Shown piece by piece: positions 23,762 through 31,773 of a stretch of DNA of 45,698 nt. Source of the DNA: AM-0621 sp964386705 (GTDB taxonomy: Bacteria; Planctomycetota; Planctomycetia; Planctomycetales; Planctomycetaceae); assembly GCA_964386705.1 (NCBI GenBank), contig CAYLTY010000041.1, positions 1-45,698 of the forward strand, in the 5' to 3' direction. Position numbers and translations under genes: made by a program. The stretch's first letter is position 1. Every line of letters begins with the position of its first letter. The notes below the pieces were generated by a model. That model saw nothing but the letters and a program-made list of their open reading frames with translations, had not been told where the DNA came from and did no database searches.

Positions 23762-25858
23762 TCAGAACTTCGCGACAGCGCCTTGTGGATCAATCTGCGT
23801 CAGGCGCTTCTGGGCAAGTTCGCGATAGATGTCCGGCAAATCGAACTCCTTCAGAATGCCCGGCACGAAGGACGACAGCGGCCAGGAATAGGCTTCGCTC
23901 GTTGCGATTTCTTCATAAGACTTCGGGGCCTGCTTGAGCGTGACTTGAGTGACATTGTCGGACAGCAGCGCTGCGAAAGCCGCGGGAATGGTGCCCCAGC
24001 CGCGCGCGATGAGATGCACGTCGGTGTGCCCGTTGTCCGCCAGAAACTGGATGACTCGCAACACATCGCGCGTCTTCTGGGTAACGTAAGGATGATCCAG
24101 CATCAGTGAATGACTGGCATAGAAATAGTCGCTGCCATACGGACGCAGGAACTGATCGACGCCGCAGGTATTCGGCTGAGAATCCCCAATGCCGCGCACG
24201 TCGCAGGCGAAGAATGGCACCGCCGTCTCGGTAGCCAGCAGATCTTTGACCAACGGCTCGTCGCGCAATTCTGCGTCGGCGGAATGATGAGAAATATACA
24301 ACATCACCCGCGCCGACCCACGCGGTGGACGTGATACCGTCGGGGTTTCAGTGAGTCGCGTTACAATTGCATAGACCTCCGATTCTGTTTCGACGGCATA
24401 GGTCGCGGTGCTAGCCAAGGGATACTTCCGCTGGCCCGAGCCACGCAGAATCCGGAATTCCGGCGCGGTCTTTGGTAGTTCGCCCAAGTTCAACGCGTGC
24501 CGCACCTTCACCTGCAAAGCATGACCAGACAACGGCGTTCGCTGCTTGGCCAGCTCCACCGCACGCGCACGCGTGAATTCAAAGACCGATCGCGAATTCA
24601 GCTCAGCCACTTGTCCGCGCGGAGCACAGTACAATGTTTCATCTTTCTCCAGCGTGATGGCTGGTTCGGCCTGGCTATTTGAAATTCCGGTCACGCGATT
24701 AAACCAGCGATACATCGCCTCGCGGTTTTCAATTGAGTAACCATGTTCCGTCGGGCCGATATGCAGATGAATGTTGTCGGGCGCACCCAACACCGTATAG
24801 AGCTTTTTTAGTCGTTCGAACGTTTCCTGCGACCCGCGCACGTCGAAGAAGTCGCGTTCCTTGGCCAGTATCACGACGGGCTTCGGAGCCATCGCGGCCA
24901 GAAAGTCATCATGATCCAGTCCCAGCGCCATCGCATGCGGCGGACATTGCTCGGTGTCCTGCGGCAGTTCGTTCTCCAGATTCCTGCGGAACGTCGTCAC
25001 GAAGCAGCCCGGAGCAGCCATCGTCCAGCGTGACTCCACACCACAGAGCCAGGTGGTCATCGTGCCGCCGCCCGAATTGCCAGTGATACCCACATGCTTC
25101 GGGTCCACTTCGGGTCGCGTCAGCAAGTAGTCCAGCGCCCGAATGCCGTCCCAGGCGCGCCACGATCCAAAAAACTCACCCACAAGGAATTGCTGGTTGC
25201 CGGCGTAGAGGTGCTCTGAGACACCAATGCCGCGCCGCGGTTTGAAGTTCTCATCCACGTACTGCAGGCGCTCGCCCTGCCCGATCGGATCGAAGATCAG
25301 CACGACATAACCCATCCGCGCGAGCCCCTGTGCGAAGCTCTGGTAGGTGTCGCCCGCCTTGCCATTGGCCGAATGGCCGCACGAGCCGACTACCCCGGGG
25401 AGCGGGAACTTACGGTCCTTGGGGACATACAGATTCGCTGACACCAGGAACCCCGGCCGGCTCTCGAACAGTACTTTCTCGATGCGATAGGCGTCCCGTT
25501 CGACGACGCCCATGATGCGTGGATTGAGCGGCGTGCGTTCCGGTTCCGGCCCGAAGCACAGCCGGATCAGACTGCGTACGGTCCGCACGTATGCCTCAGC
25601 GTCTTCTTTCGAATTCAGGAAGCTCTTCCGAGTTTGTCCTACTTTTTCCGCAGCGACAGCCAGCGATTCGAAGTGGTCCTGCACCATGCGCGGGAAGCGA
25701 TTGAGCGGCGTCAGTTGCGGTGCATCAGCTCCTGCGGCTGACGTGATCCACTGCGGGAGCAGCACCGAACCCAACGCCGCACCCGCTACCTGCAGAGCTT
25801 CGCGACGATTGCAGCCAGCCACATTCTGGGACGCCTTCGATGCAGCGATCTCGCTCAT
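23762..25858 (-). CDS. Tat-exported alpha/beta hydrolase (acetyl xylan esterase/prolyl oligopeptidase-like)
   Basis: A 698-residue secreted enzyme. The N-terminus holds a twin-arginine signal (CNRREALQVAGAALGSVLLP). The first hydrolase domain shows a complete-looking triad: Ser262 in GNSGGG, Asp in ERDFFD (336 or 339) and His372 in TEHG; FDPIGQGER is also typical of acetyl xylan esterase-like families. The C-terminal third resembles a second alpha/beta hydrolase module (FFACDVRGIGDS..., LIARGWGTIPA), where the nucleophile elbow lacks Ser, so it is probably not catalytic. Likely role: deacylation of polysaccharide or other esters outside the cytoplasm. The ATG at 25858 with AAGGAA is preferred to a start at 25939. 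Confidence 0.88.
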   Translation of the reverse strand: MSEIAASKASQNVAGCNRREALQVAGAALGSVLLPQWITSAAGADAPQLTPLNRFPRMVQDHFESLAVAAEKVGQTRKSFLNSKEDAEAYVRTVRSLIRLCFGPEPERTPLNPRIMGVVERDAYRIEKVLFESRPGFLVSANLYVPKDRKFPLPGVVGSCGHSANGKAGDTYQSFAQGLARMGYVVLIFDPIGQGERLQYVDENFKPRRGIGVSEHLYAGNQQFLVGEFFGSWRAWDGIRALDYLLTRPEVDPKHVGITGNSGGGTMTTWLCGVESRWTMAAPGCFVTTFRRNLENELPQDTEQCPPHAMALGLDHDDFLAAMAPKPVVILAKERDFFDVRGSQETFERLKKLYTVLGAPDNIHLHIGPTEHGYSIENREAMYRWFNRVTGISNSQAEPAITLEKDETLYCAPRGQVAELNSRSVFEFTRARAVELAKQRTPLSGHALQVKVRHALNLGELPKTAPEFRILRGSGQRKYPLASTATYAVETESEVYAIVTRLTETPTVSRPPRGSARVMLYISHHSADAELRDEPLVKDLLATETAVPFFACDVRGIGDSQPNTCGVDQFLRPYGSDYFYASHSLMLDHPYVTQKTRDVLRVIQFLADNGHTDVHLIARGWGTIPAAFAALLSDNVTQVTLKQAPKSYEEIATSEAYSWPLSSFVPGILKEFDLPDIYRELAQKRLTQIDPQGAVAKF

Positions 25859-26038
25859 GAATAGTTCCTTGGAAAGCCATGCAGAACCAGCACGCGGAGC
25901 CCGATCGACGAACGCTCGCCGGAGCTCAATTCGGTCCAAGACTGTAGCAACTGCCAGACGGCGGCGCTATTGGCTCTTCAAGGGATGATGGCCTCCACCA
26001 TACAACACCGGGGCCTCTCCTTGTTCCATGAGACCCGC

Positions 26039-27493
26039 ATGACTGCACCTGCCCCCGCCCCTGATGATCAGAAGCCAGAAGCCGCTTCGAACCCAGCAAC
26101 GGTGATTGCTCGCGAGTCGCTCAGCGTCTGGGACGCGATCAGTATCATCGTGGGAATCGTCGTTGGCGTATCGATCTTCAAGGTCCCGGCGATTGTGTTT
26201 TCGAACGTGCCCAGCGGCATCGCTGGGCTGGGCTTGTGGGCTCTGGCGGGCGGACTGTGCCTGGTGGGAGCACTCTGCTACGCCGAGCTGGCCACAAGAT
26301 TCAAGCAGGGTGGCGGCGAGTATCTGTTTCTTACACGCGGCCTTGGGCGTGAGGTCGGCTTTCTATACGGCTGGGCTCAGCTGACCGGAGTCTTCAGCGG
26401 CGCGGTCGGCACGATGGCCTATGTCTTCGCGGACTATGCCGTGCAGCTCAGTGGTTCGAATCCACACCTCGGAGTGTGGTGGGCTATCAGCGCTATCTGG
26501 ACTCTGACCGCCATCCATATTCTCGGAGTGAAGTCCGGCAAGCTGGTGCAGAACGTTCTGACCTCCATCAAGGTGATCGGCCTATTGAGCTTGCTGGTGG
26601 TCGGGTTTAGCTCCTCGGCGCCGGAGTCTCTGGTGACGTCGATTCCCGCCAAAGATTCCAATGTCGGACTGGCGATGATTCTAGTGCTTTACGCGTACGG
26701 CGGCTGGAACGACGCGGCCTTCGCGTCGGCTGAAGTCCGGGAACCACACCGCAACATCCCTCGAGCACTGACGGGCGGCATGCTGGCCATCGCCGTGCTG
26801 TACGTGCTGGTGAATTGGGCCTATCTGCAGGGACTCGGCCTGAGTCGCCTGCGCACTTCGTTTACGCCCGCTTCGGACCTGATGGCTCAAGCCACCTGGC
26901 TGAGTCCCGCGATTCGAGACTCAGCGACGAAGGTTGTCGGGCTGCTGGTGATGGCGTCGGCACTCGGGGCCATTCACGGCATGATCTTCACGGGCTCGCG
27001 GCTGTACTTTGCGATGGGCGTCGAGCATCCGCTGTTCGCGCGGCTGGGCCGCCTGCATGCGGGATCGGGATCACCAGTCTCCGCGCTGCTGGTTCAAGCG
27101 TTGATGACATCACTGTTGATCCTGACCGTCGGCACTGCGACCGGACGAGCGGGAGTCGACTGGAGCGTCAGTTGGTTGGGCCGAGCTCCGATTCCGTGGG
27201 ACAAATACTTCGGCGGCTTCGACACCCTGCTGGCCGCAACGGCTCCGGTCTTCTGGAGTTTCTTCCTGCTTAACGGTTTCACTCTGTTCATCTTCCGCGC
27301 CCGCTCCATCGGTGACACAAGCGGGTTCCGGGTTCCTCTCTATCCCATCACCCCGCTAATCTTCTGCGGCACCTGCGGCTTCATGCTGTATCAAAGCATC
27401 CTCTACGCCCAGGACCTGACATGGCTGGCGCTGCTCCCGTTACTGGCTGGAGTTCCTGTCTACTTCTATAGCAACGCCCTGAGACGTGCGTAG
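26039..27493 (+). CDS. APC family amino acid permease
   Basis: A 484-residue integral membrane protein with about 12 hydrophobic segments. The first helix shows the APC hallmark (VWDAISIIVGIVVGVSIFKVPAIVF), with the unwound GxxxGxxIF-like motif that binds substrate, followed by GLGLWALAGGLCLVGALCYAELATRFKQGGGEYLFLTRGLG. It probably carries amino acids or polyamines by proton symport or exchange. The ATG at 26039 is chosen since it gives a hydrophilic cytoplasmic tail of about 30 residues before the first helix; its ribosome binding site is weak, and an in-frame start at 25970 is possible. It is divergent from the hydrolase gene. Confidence 0.9.
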   Translation: MTAPAPAPDDQKPEAASNPATVIARESLSVWDAISIIVGIVVGVSIFKVPAIVFSNVPSGIAGLGLWALAGGLCLVGALCYAELATRFKQGGGEYLFLTRGLGREVGFLYGWAQLTGVFSGAVGTMAYVFADYAVQLSGSNPHLGVWWAISAIWTLTAIHILGVKSGKLVQNVLTSIKVIGLLSLLVVGFSSSAPESLVTSIPAKDSNVGLAMILVLYAYGGWNDAAFASAEVREPHRNIPRALTGGMLAIAVLYVLVNWAYLQGLGLSRLRTSFTPASDLMAQATWLSPAIRDSATKVVGLLVMASALGAIHGMIFTGSRLYFAMGVEHPLFARLGRLHAGSGSPVSALLVQALMTSLLILTVGTATGRAGVDWSVSWLGRAPIPWDKYFGGFDTLLAATAPVFWSFFLLNGFTLFIFRARSIGDTSGFRVPLYPITPLIFCGTCGFMLYQSILYAQDLTWLALLPLLAGVPVYFYSNALRRA

Positions 27494-27528
27494 CCGATGG
27501 GAAGTCACTCAGCGGCAGAAGAAGATTT

Positions 27529-27737
27529 GAAACGCAGAGGTCGCAGAGGAAAGGGAGATCGCTGTTTTGCGCTCGAGTCCAAGTTCTCAGCGCATCGCCC
27601 TTCCGGATCTGGCAAGAGAGGCTTGAAAGAGCATCTTCCTTCTCGGGGAAACCATGCCGAAAACTGCTGAGGGCCCATACGCCGCGCGACCCGTTGACGA
27701 CCAGCGATCTCCCGTCCCTCTGCGACCTCTGCGTTTC
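27529..27737. mobile_element. MITE-like element with 36-bp inverted repeats, no gene inside
   Basis: Arms at 27529-27564 and 27702-27737 are inverted repeats matching at 34 of 36 positions. They contain the purine-rich motif ACGCAGAGGTCGCAGAGG and end in GAGATCGCTG. The 137 bp between them hold no ORF. The arms resemble the terminal repeats of the GxxExxY element at 30529. No target-site duplication is obvious. The whole stretch 27494-27849 has no protein gene; GGGAGG before 27850 serves the next gene. Confidence 0.6.
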
Positions 27738-27849
27738 TACCTCTTTCCTAGTCTCTCAAGCAGCTGGCATGACGCGACAGACCGGGGATCTGAACACTAG
27801 AGTTCGCGGGCGACGGTGATCTTCGATCGACACAGGGAGGCACTCATAG

Positions 27850-30516
27850 ATGACCGCTGAAGAAATGCGCTTGCTGGCGTCTCAGGAACGAACGGCGAAC
27901 TGGAAGCGTTGGGGGCCGTATCTCTCTGAGCGGCAATGGGGCACCGTCCGCGAGGACTATTCGGAATGGGGCAACTGCTGGGACTACTTCCCGCACGATC
28001 ATGCCCGCAGCCGAGCGTATCGCTGGGGCGAGGACGGGCTCCTCGGCATCTGCGATCGCGAGTGCCGCTTGTGCTTTGCTGTCGCCTTGTGGAACGGTCG
28101 CGACCCGATTCTGAAGGAACGACTGTTCGGCCTCACGGGCCCTGAAGGCAACCACGGCGAAGACGTCAAAGAGTGCTATTACTACCTCGATTCGTCGCCG
28201 ACGCATTCCTACATGAAGGGACTCTATAAGTACCCCCAGGCGGAATATCCCTATGGTCGCTTGAGCCAGGAGAATCGTCACCGGAACAAGTTTGAAGCCG
28301 AATTTGAGCTGGCCGATTCTGGGATCTTCAACGAGAACCGCTACTTTGACGTCACGGTGGAATACGCCAAGGCGGCGCCGGACGACATCCTGATACAGAT
28401 CACCGTAGCAAATCGAGGTCCCGACGCGGCGACTCTGCATTTGCTGCCCACACTGTGGTTCCGCAACGCGTGGTCCTGGGGAGCGACGCATGACGGCTGC
28501 GATCCGGTCAAACCCAAGCTGACATGGCTCAACGACCACAGCGTGCATGTTGAACATCGACCGCTGGGCAACATGCGTTGGGACGTAGGACAGGCTCCGG
28601 ACGGACAAGATCCCGAGTTGCTCTTCACCGAGAACGAAACCAACTTCGAGCACGTTTTTGGACAGCCGAATCAGACGCCGTATGTGAAAGACGCGTTCCA
28701 CCAGTATGTGATTCACGGGAAGCAGGAAGCCGTGAATCCTCATGGCGTTGGAACCAAGGCTGCCGCGTATTATGTATTAAATATACCCGCAGGCGAACAG
28801 CAGACGGTGCGGATGCGCCTGCGCGATGAGAAAGCCGACGCTCTGAAGCATCCTCTGGGCGCCGAGTTCGAATCGACGTACGCCGCAAGGGTCAAGGAGG
28901 CGAACGAGTACTTCGCGCTGAAACTGCCGCCCAAGCAGAATGAACAGCAGCGCAACGTGGCTCGGCAGTGCTATGCCGGGCTGCTGTGGACGAAGCAGTT
29001 TTATTTCTACGCGGTGAAGCCGTGGATCGACGGCGACCCGAATCAACCCGCGCCGCCAGCATCACGCAAGCATGGTCGCAACCACGACTTCATGCATCTC
29101 TTCAATCGCGACGTGATCTCGATGCCGGACAAGTGGGAGTATCCCTGGTACGCGGCATGGGACCTGGCCTTCCACATGCTGCCCTTCGCGCGCATCGATC
29201 CAGACTTTGCGAAAGAACAATTGGTGCTGATGCTGCGCGAGTGGTACATGCACCCGAACGGCCAGATCCCGGCGTATGAATTCGCCTTCAGCGACGTGAA
29301 TCCGCCCGTGCACGCGTGGGCCTGCTGGCGTGTTTACAAGATGACCGGCAAGCGCGGTTCGCGCGACCGCGTCTTCCTGGCTCGCGTCTTTAATAAATTA
29401 CTTATCAACTTCACGTGGTGGGTCAATCGCAAGGACACCGAAGGTAACAATCTGTTTTCCGGCGGCTTCCTCGGGCTGGATAATATCGGAGTGTTTGACC
29501 GATCGAAGCCGTTGCCCGGTGGCGGACAGCTTGAGCAAGCCGACGGTACAGCCTGGATGGCGTTCTACTGCGCGACCATGTTGTCGATGTCGCTGGAACT
29601 GGCGGCGGGCGACCCCGCTTACGAAGACATCGCTTCCAAGTTCTTCGAGCACTTTGTGGCTATCACAGACGCGATGAACTGTCTGGGTGGATCCGGCTTG
29701 TGGGACGAGGAAGACGGCTTCTACTACGACCAGTTGCATACCAACGGGCAAACGATGCCCATGCGTATTCGGTCGATTGTGGGTATTATTCCGCTCTTCA
29801 CCTGTGAAGTGCTGGAACAGGACGTCATTTCCAAACTGCACGGCTTCCGCAAGCGCATGGAATGGTTCCTGAGTCACCGCACGGATCTGGCCCGGAACAT
29901 CGCCTACATGGATGTGGAACCGCTCGACGGCCACGGTGACGGAGTGCATCGTCTGCTGGCCATTCCATCGCGCGAACGGCTGGAACGCGTTCTGAAATAC
30001 GTACTCGATGAGAACGAATTCCTTTCGCCATATGGCATTCGAGCGCTGTCTCGAGTTCACAAAGACAAGCCCTATGTCTTCTGGGCCGGTGGTGAAGAGC
30101 ATCGCGTTGAATACGTGCCCGCCGAGTCCACATCAGGCATGTTTGGAGGCAATTCGAACTGGCGCGGGCCAATCTGGTTCCCGGTGAATTATCTGCTCGT
30201 GGAAGCACTCGAGCGTTATCACTACTTCTATGGTGATTCTCTACAGGTGGAATTCCCGACGGGTTCGGGTGTGAAGATGAACCTGAAGCAGGTTGCTCAA
30301 GAATTATCACGTCGCTTGACTCTGCTCTTCCTGCCCGACGGACAAGGTCGCCGTCCCTGCCACGGAGATGATCAGCGTTATGCCGATGATCCTCACTGGA
30401 AGGAACTCGTGTTGTTCTACGAATACTTCCACGGAGACAACGGCCGCGGAGTCGGCGCCAGCCACCAAACCGGCTGGACCGCCCTCGTCGCCCGCCTGCT
30501 GGAAAGCTGCAGTTAA
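27850..30516 (+). CDS. GH63-type glucosidase
   Basis: An 888-residue protein of the MGH1-type/GH63 glycosidase group, an (alpha/alpha)6 barrel that removes glucosyl units, as in mannosyl-oligosaccharide glucosidase. Motifs seen: YPWYAAWDLAFHMLPFARIDPDFAKEQL around residue 434, with the Asp of AAWD in the usual acid position; GMFGGNSNWRGPIWFPVNYLLVEAL near 760; and GDGQGRRPCHGDDQRYADDPHW-like C-terminal sequence. No signal peptide is visible, so it may act inside the cell on stored or imported glucosides. GGGAGG lies ahead of the ATG. Bacterial members are long and often annotated only as 'glucosidase'. Confidence 0.9.
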   Translation: MTAEEMRLLASQERTANWKRWGPYLSERQWGTVREDYSEWGNCWDYFPHDHARSRAYRWGEDGLLGICDRECRLCFAVALWNGRDPILKERLFGLTGPEGNHGEDVKECYYYLDSSPTHSYMKGLYKYPQAEYPYGRLSQENRHRNKFEAEFELADSGIFNENRYFDVTVEYAKAAPDDILIQITVANRGPDAATLHLLPTLWFRNAWSWGATHDGCDPVKPKLTWLNDHSVHVEHRPLGNMRWDVGQAPDGQDPELLFTENETNFEHVFGQPNQTPYVKDAFHQYVIHGKQEAVNPHGVGTKAAAYYVLNIPAGEQQTVRMRLRDEKADALKHPLGAEFESTYAARVKEANEYFALKLPPKQNEQQRNVARQCYAGLLWTKQFYFYAVKPWIDGDPNQPAPPASRKHGRNHDFMHLFNRDVISMPDKWEYPWYAAWDLAFHMLPFARIDPDFAKEQLVLMLREWYMHPNGQIPAYEFAFSDVNPPVHAWACWRVYKMTGKRGSRDRVFLARVFNKLLINFTWWVNRKDTEGNNLFSGGFLGLDNIGVFDRSKPLPGGGQLEQADGTAWMAFYCATMLSMSLELAAGDPAYEDIASKFFEHFVAITDAMNCLGGSGLWDEEDGFYYDQLHTNGQTMPMRIRSIVGIIPLFTCEVLEQDVISKLHGFRKRMEWFLSHRTDLARNIAYMDVEPLDGHGDGVHRLLAIPSRERLERVLKYVLDENEFLSPYGIRALSRVHKDKPYVFWAGGEEHRVEYVPAESTSGMFGGNSNWRGPIWFPVNYLLVEALERYHYFYGDSLQVEFPTGSGVKMNLKQVAQELSRRLTLLFLPDGQGRRPCHGDDQRYADDPHWKELVLFYEYFHGDNGRGVGASHQTGWTALVARLLESCS

Positions 30517-30528
30517 CGTCCGAAAATT

Positions 30529-31106
30529 TTGAACCGCAAAGAACACGGAGAAGCAAGAGATCGCGGAGATCGCTGGTTGGACAGATGCTGTTGTTGATAT
30601 CGACGAGTCTGGGAGTGGTTGATGACGACCAACGAGTTGACGTCGCAGATCATCGGTGCCGCGATCCGGGTACATCGTGCCCTTGGACCGGGCTTGTTGG
30701 AGTCCGAGTATCGCATTTGCCTGGCATACGAGCTGGAGAAGTTGGGCCTGAGCGTTGAGCAGGAAAAGCCGATTCCTGTGGTTTATGAAGAGATCAAGCT
30801 CGAATGTGGCTTTCGCGCTGACTTGCTGATCGCCGGGCGTGTCATCATGGAATGCAAAGCCAAGGAGAAGCTGCATCCGGTCGACAAGGCACAGGTAATC
30901 TCGTACCTGCGGTTGACCGGTCTTCAACTGGGATTACTCATCAACTTTCATGAGCTCGTATGGAAGGACGGCATTCAATGAATTGTTAGTAACTACCAAC
31001 GCGACTCAGAACCGCTGCCGTAACCTGGCGCGCTGAAAAAGCAAACGGGCCTTGCGCGCCTAGCAGTCTCCGCGTTCCCTCTTCTCTCTGTGTTCTCCGC
31101 GGTTCA
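30529..31106. mobile_element. Inverted-repeat-bounded element carrying a GxxExxY gene
   Basis: Arms at 30529-30574 and 31061-31106 align as inverted repeats over 46 bp without gaps (35 of 46 identical), both beginning TTGAACCGC at the outer edge. Between them is one gene, a GxxExxY protein. The layout is that of a small mobile element, though no transposase or target duplication is seen. The arms share the CGCAGAG/GAGATCGCTG family of motifs with the gene-less element at 27529-27737. Confidence 0.6.
30622..30981 (+). CDS. GxxExxY family protein (PD-(D/E)XK nuclease-like fold)
   Basis: A 119-residue protein containing the family motif GLLESEY (Gly-x2-Glu-x2-Tyr) and the nuclease-fold core: Asp in FRADLLIAG, then Glu-x-Lys in MECKA, followed by a Gln-containing helix (KAQVISYLRLTG). 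This matches the PDDEXK_3/GxxExxY family, whose biochemical role is unestablished. The active-site D-ExK set is intact. Planctomycetes and some other phyla carry many copies per genome. The ATG at 30622 follows GGGAG by 7 nt; a TTG just upstream is less likely. The gene is alone between inverted repeats. Confidence 0.9.
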   Translation: MTTNELTSQIIGAAIRVHRALGPGLLESEYRICLAYELEKLGLSVEQEKPIPVVYEEIKLECGFRADLLIAGRVIMECKAKEKLHPVDKAQVISYLRLTGLQLGLLINFHELVWKDGIQ

Positions 31107-31118
31107 ACTCTCCCCGCG

Positions 31119-31628
31119 TTACCAGCGACGGCGGAAGTCGTCGAGGAAGGCTCGGCAGCTGGTGCTCCATTCTTTGGACTTCTCTTGTGATGAGAAGTTG
31201 CCGTCCACAATCGCCAGCAGTGTGCGGTACACCTGCGAGAACTCGTCGCCGACTTGGCGATAAGCCTGATGACGCAGGTCTTCCGAGTTGTTCTTCGCCC
31301 CGAACAATTTAGTCAGTAGGCTCGGTCGAACAAGCTCTTGAACGTCACTCACCATATCCCGCAGTTCACAAACTCGCGGCAATTCGGCAGCAACGGAGTG
31401 CGAACCAAAATGGCCCGTCATGAAATCAAAGATCTCGACGAGCATCTCCTTGCCGGATTCGAGTGATTCGTAGCGCTGTTTGCCAGAGACTGACGAGCCC
31501 ATCTCTTCCAAGAGACCCTCAATGCGACTCAGCAGCCGAATGCAGTCATCGTGCAGTCGTTCGTCCTGCGACTCGACGCCATGGCTGCGATAGCCGGCCA
31601 GTTGTTTGCTGAATTCGTCGAGGTTCAT
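31119..31628 (-). CDS. Hypothetical helical protein
   Basis: A 169-residue, largely alpha-helical soluble protein, rich in Glu, Leu, Ser and Arg (for example RLHDDCIRLLSRIEGLLEEMGSS and RQVGDEFSQVYRTLLAIVDGN). No family recognised. The ribosome binding site is weak. It lies 145 bp downstream of the TPR-REC regulator gene on the same strand, so the two might share a transcript, although a GC-rich palindrome lies between them. The right inverted repeat of the GxxExxY element ends only 12 bp beyond its stop codon, so the element inserted next to its 3' end without breaking it. Confidence 0.6.
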   Translation of the reverse strand: MNLDEFSKQLAGYRSHGVESQDERLHDDCIRLLSRIEGLLEEMGSSVSGKQRYESLESGKEMLVEIFDFMTGHFGSHSVAAELPRVCELRDMVSDVQELVRPSLLTKLFGAKNNSEDLRHQAYRQVGDEFSQVYRTLLAIVDGNFSSQEKSKEWSTSCRAFLDDFRRRW

Positions 31629-31695
31629 GGCAGACGCGGAGCGCGGGAGTTATGAGTTTGAGGCCCAGACAGAAGATGCAAGCGAGGTCTGATAG

Positions 31696-31739
31696 CCCCT
31701 CACCCCCGACCCCTCTCCCCGTTACCGGGGCGAGGAGAG
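31696..31739 (+). repeat. GC-rich dispersed palindrome, copy c
   Basis: Third copy, starting CCCCTCACCCCCGACCCC and folding into an 11-bp stem around TTAC. It lies 34 bp beyond the stop codon of the TPR-REC regulator gene. It matches the reverse complement of copy d at all but one position. Confidence 0.85.
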
Positions 31740-31773
31740 ATTTTTAGTCGTCAATTACTACTCTATAATTCGT

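Noticed and set aside
27529..31106. Possible CRISPR or direct-repeat array because of repeated CGCAGAG motifs
   Set aside because: The repeats are inverted pairs at two loci, without regular spacers or cas genes.
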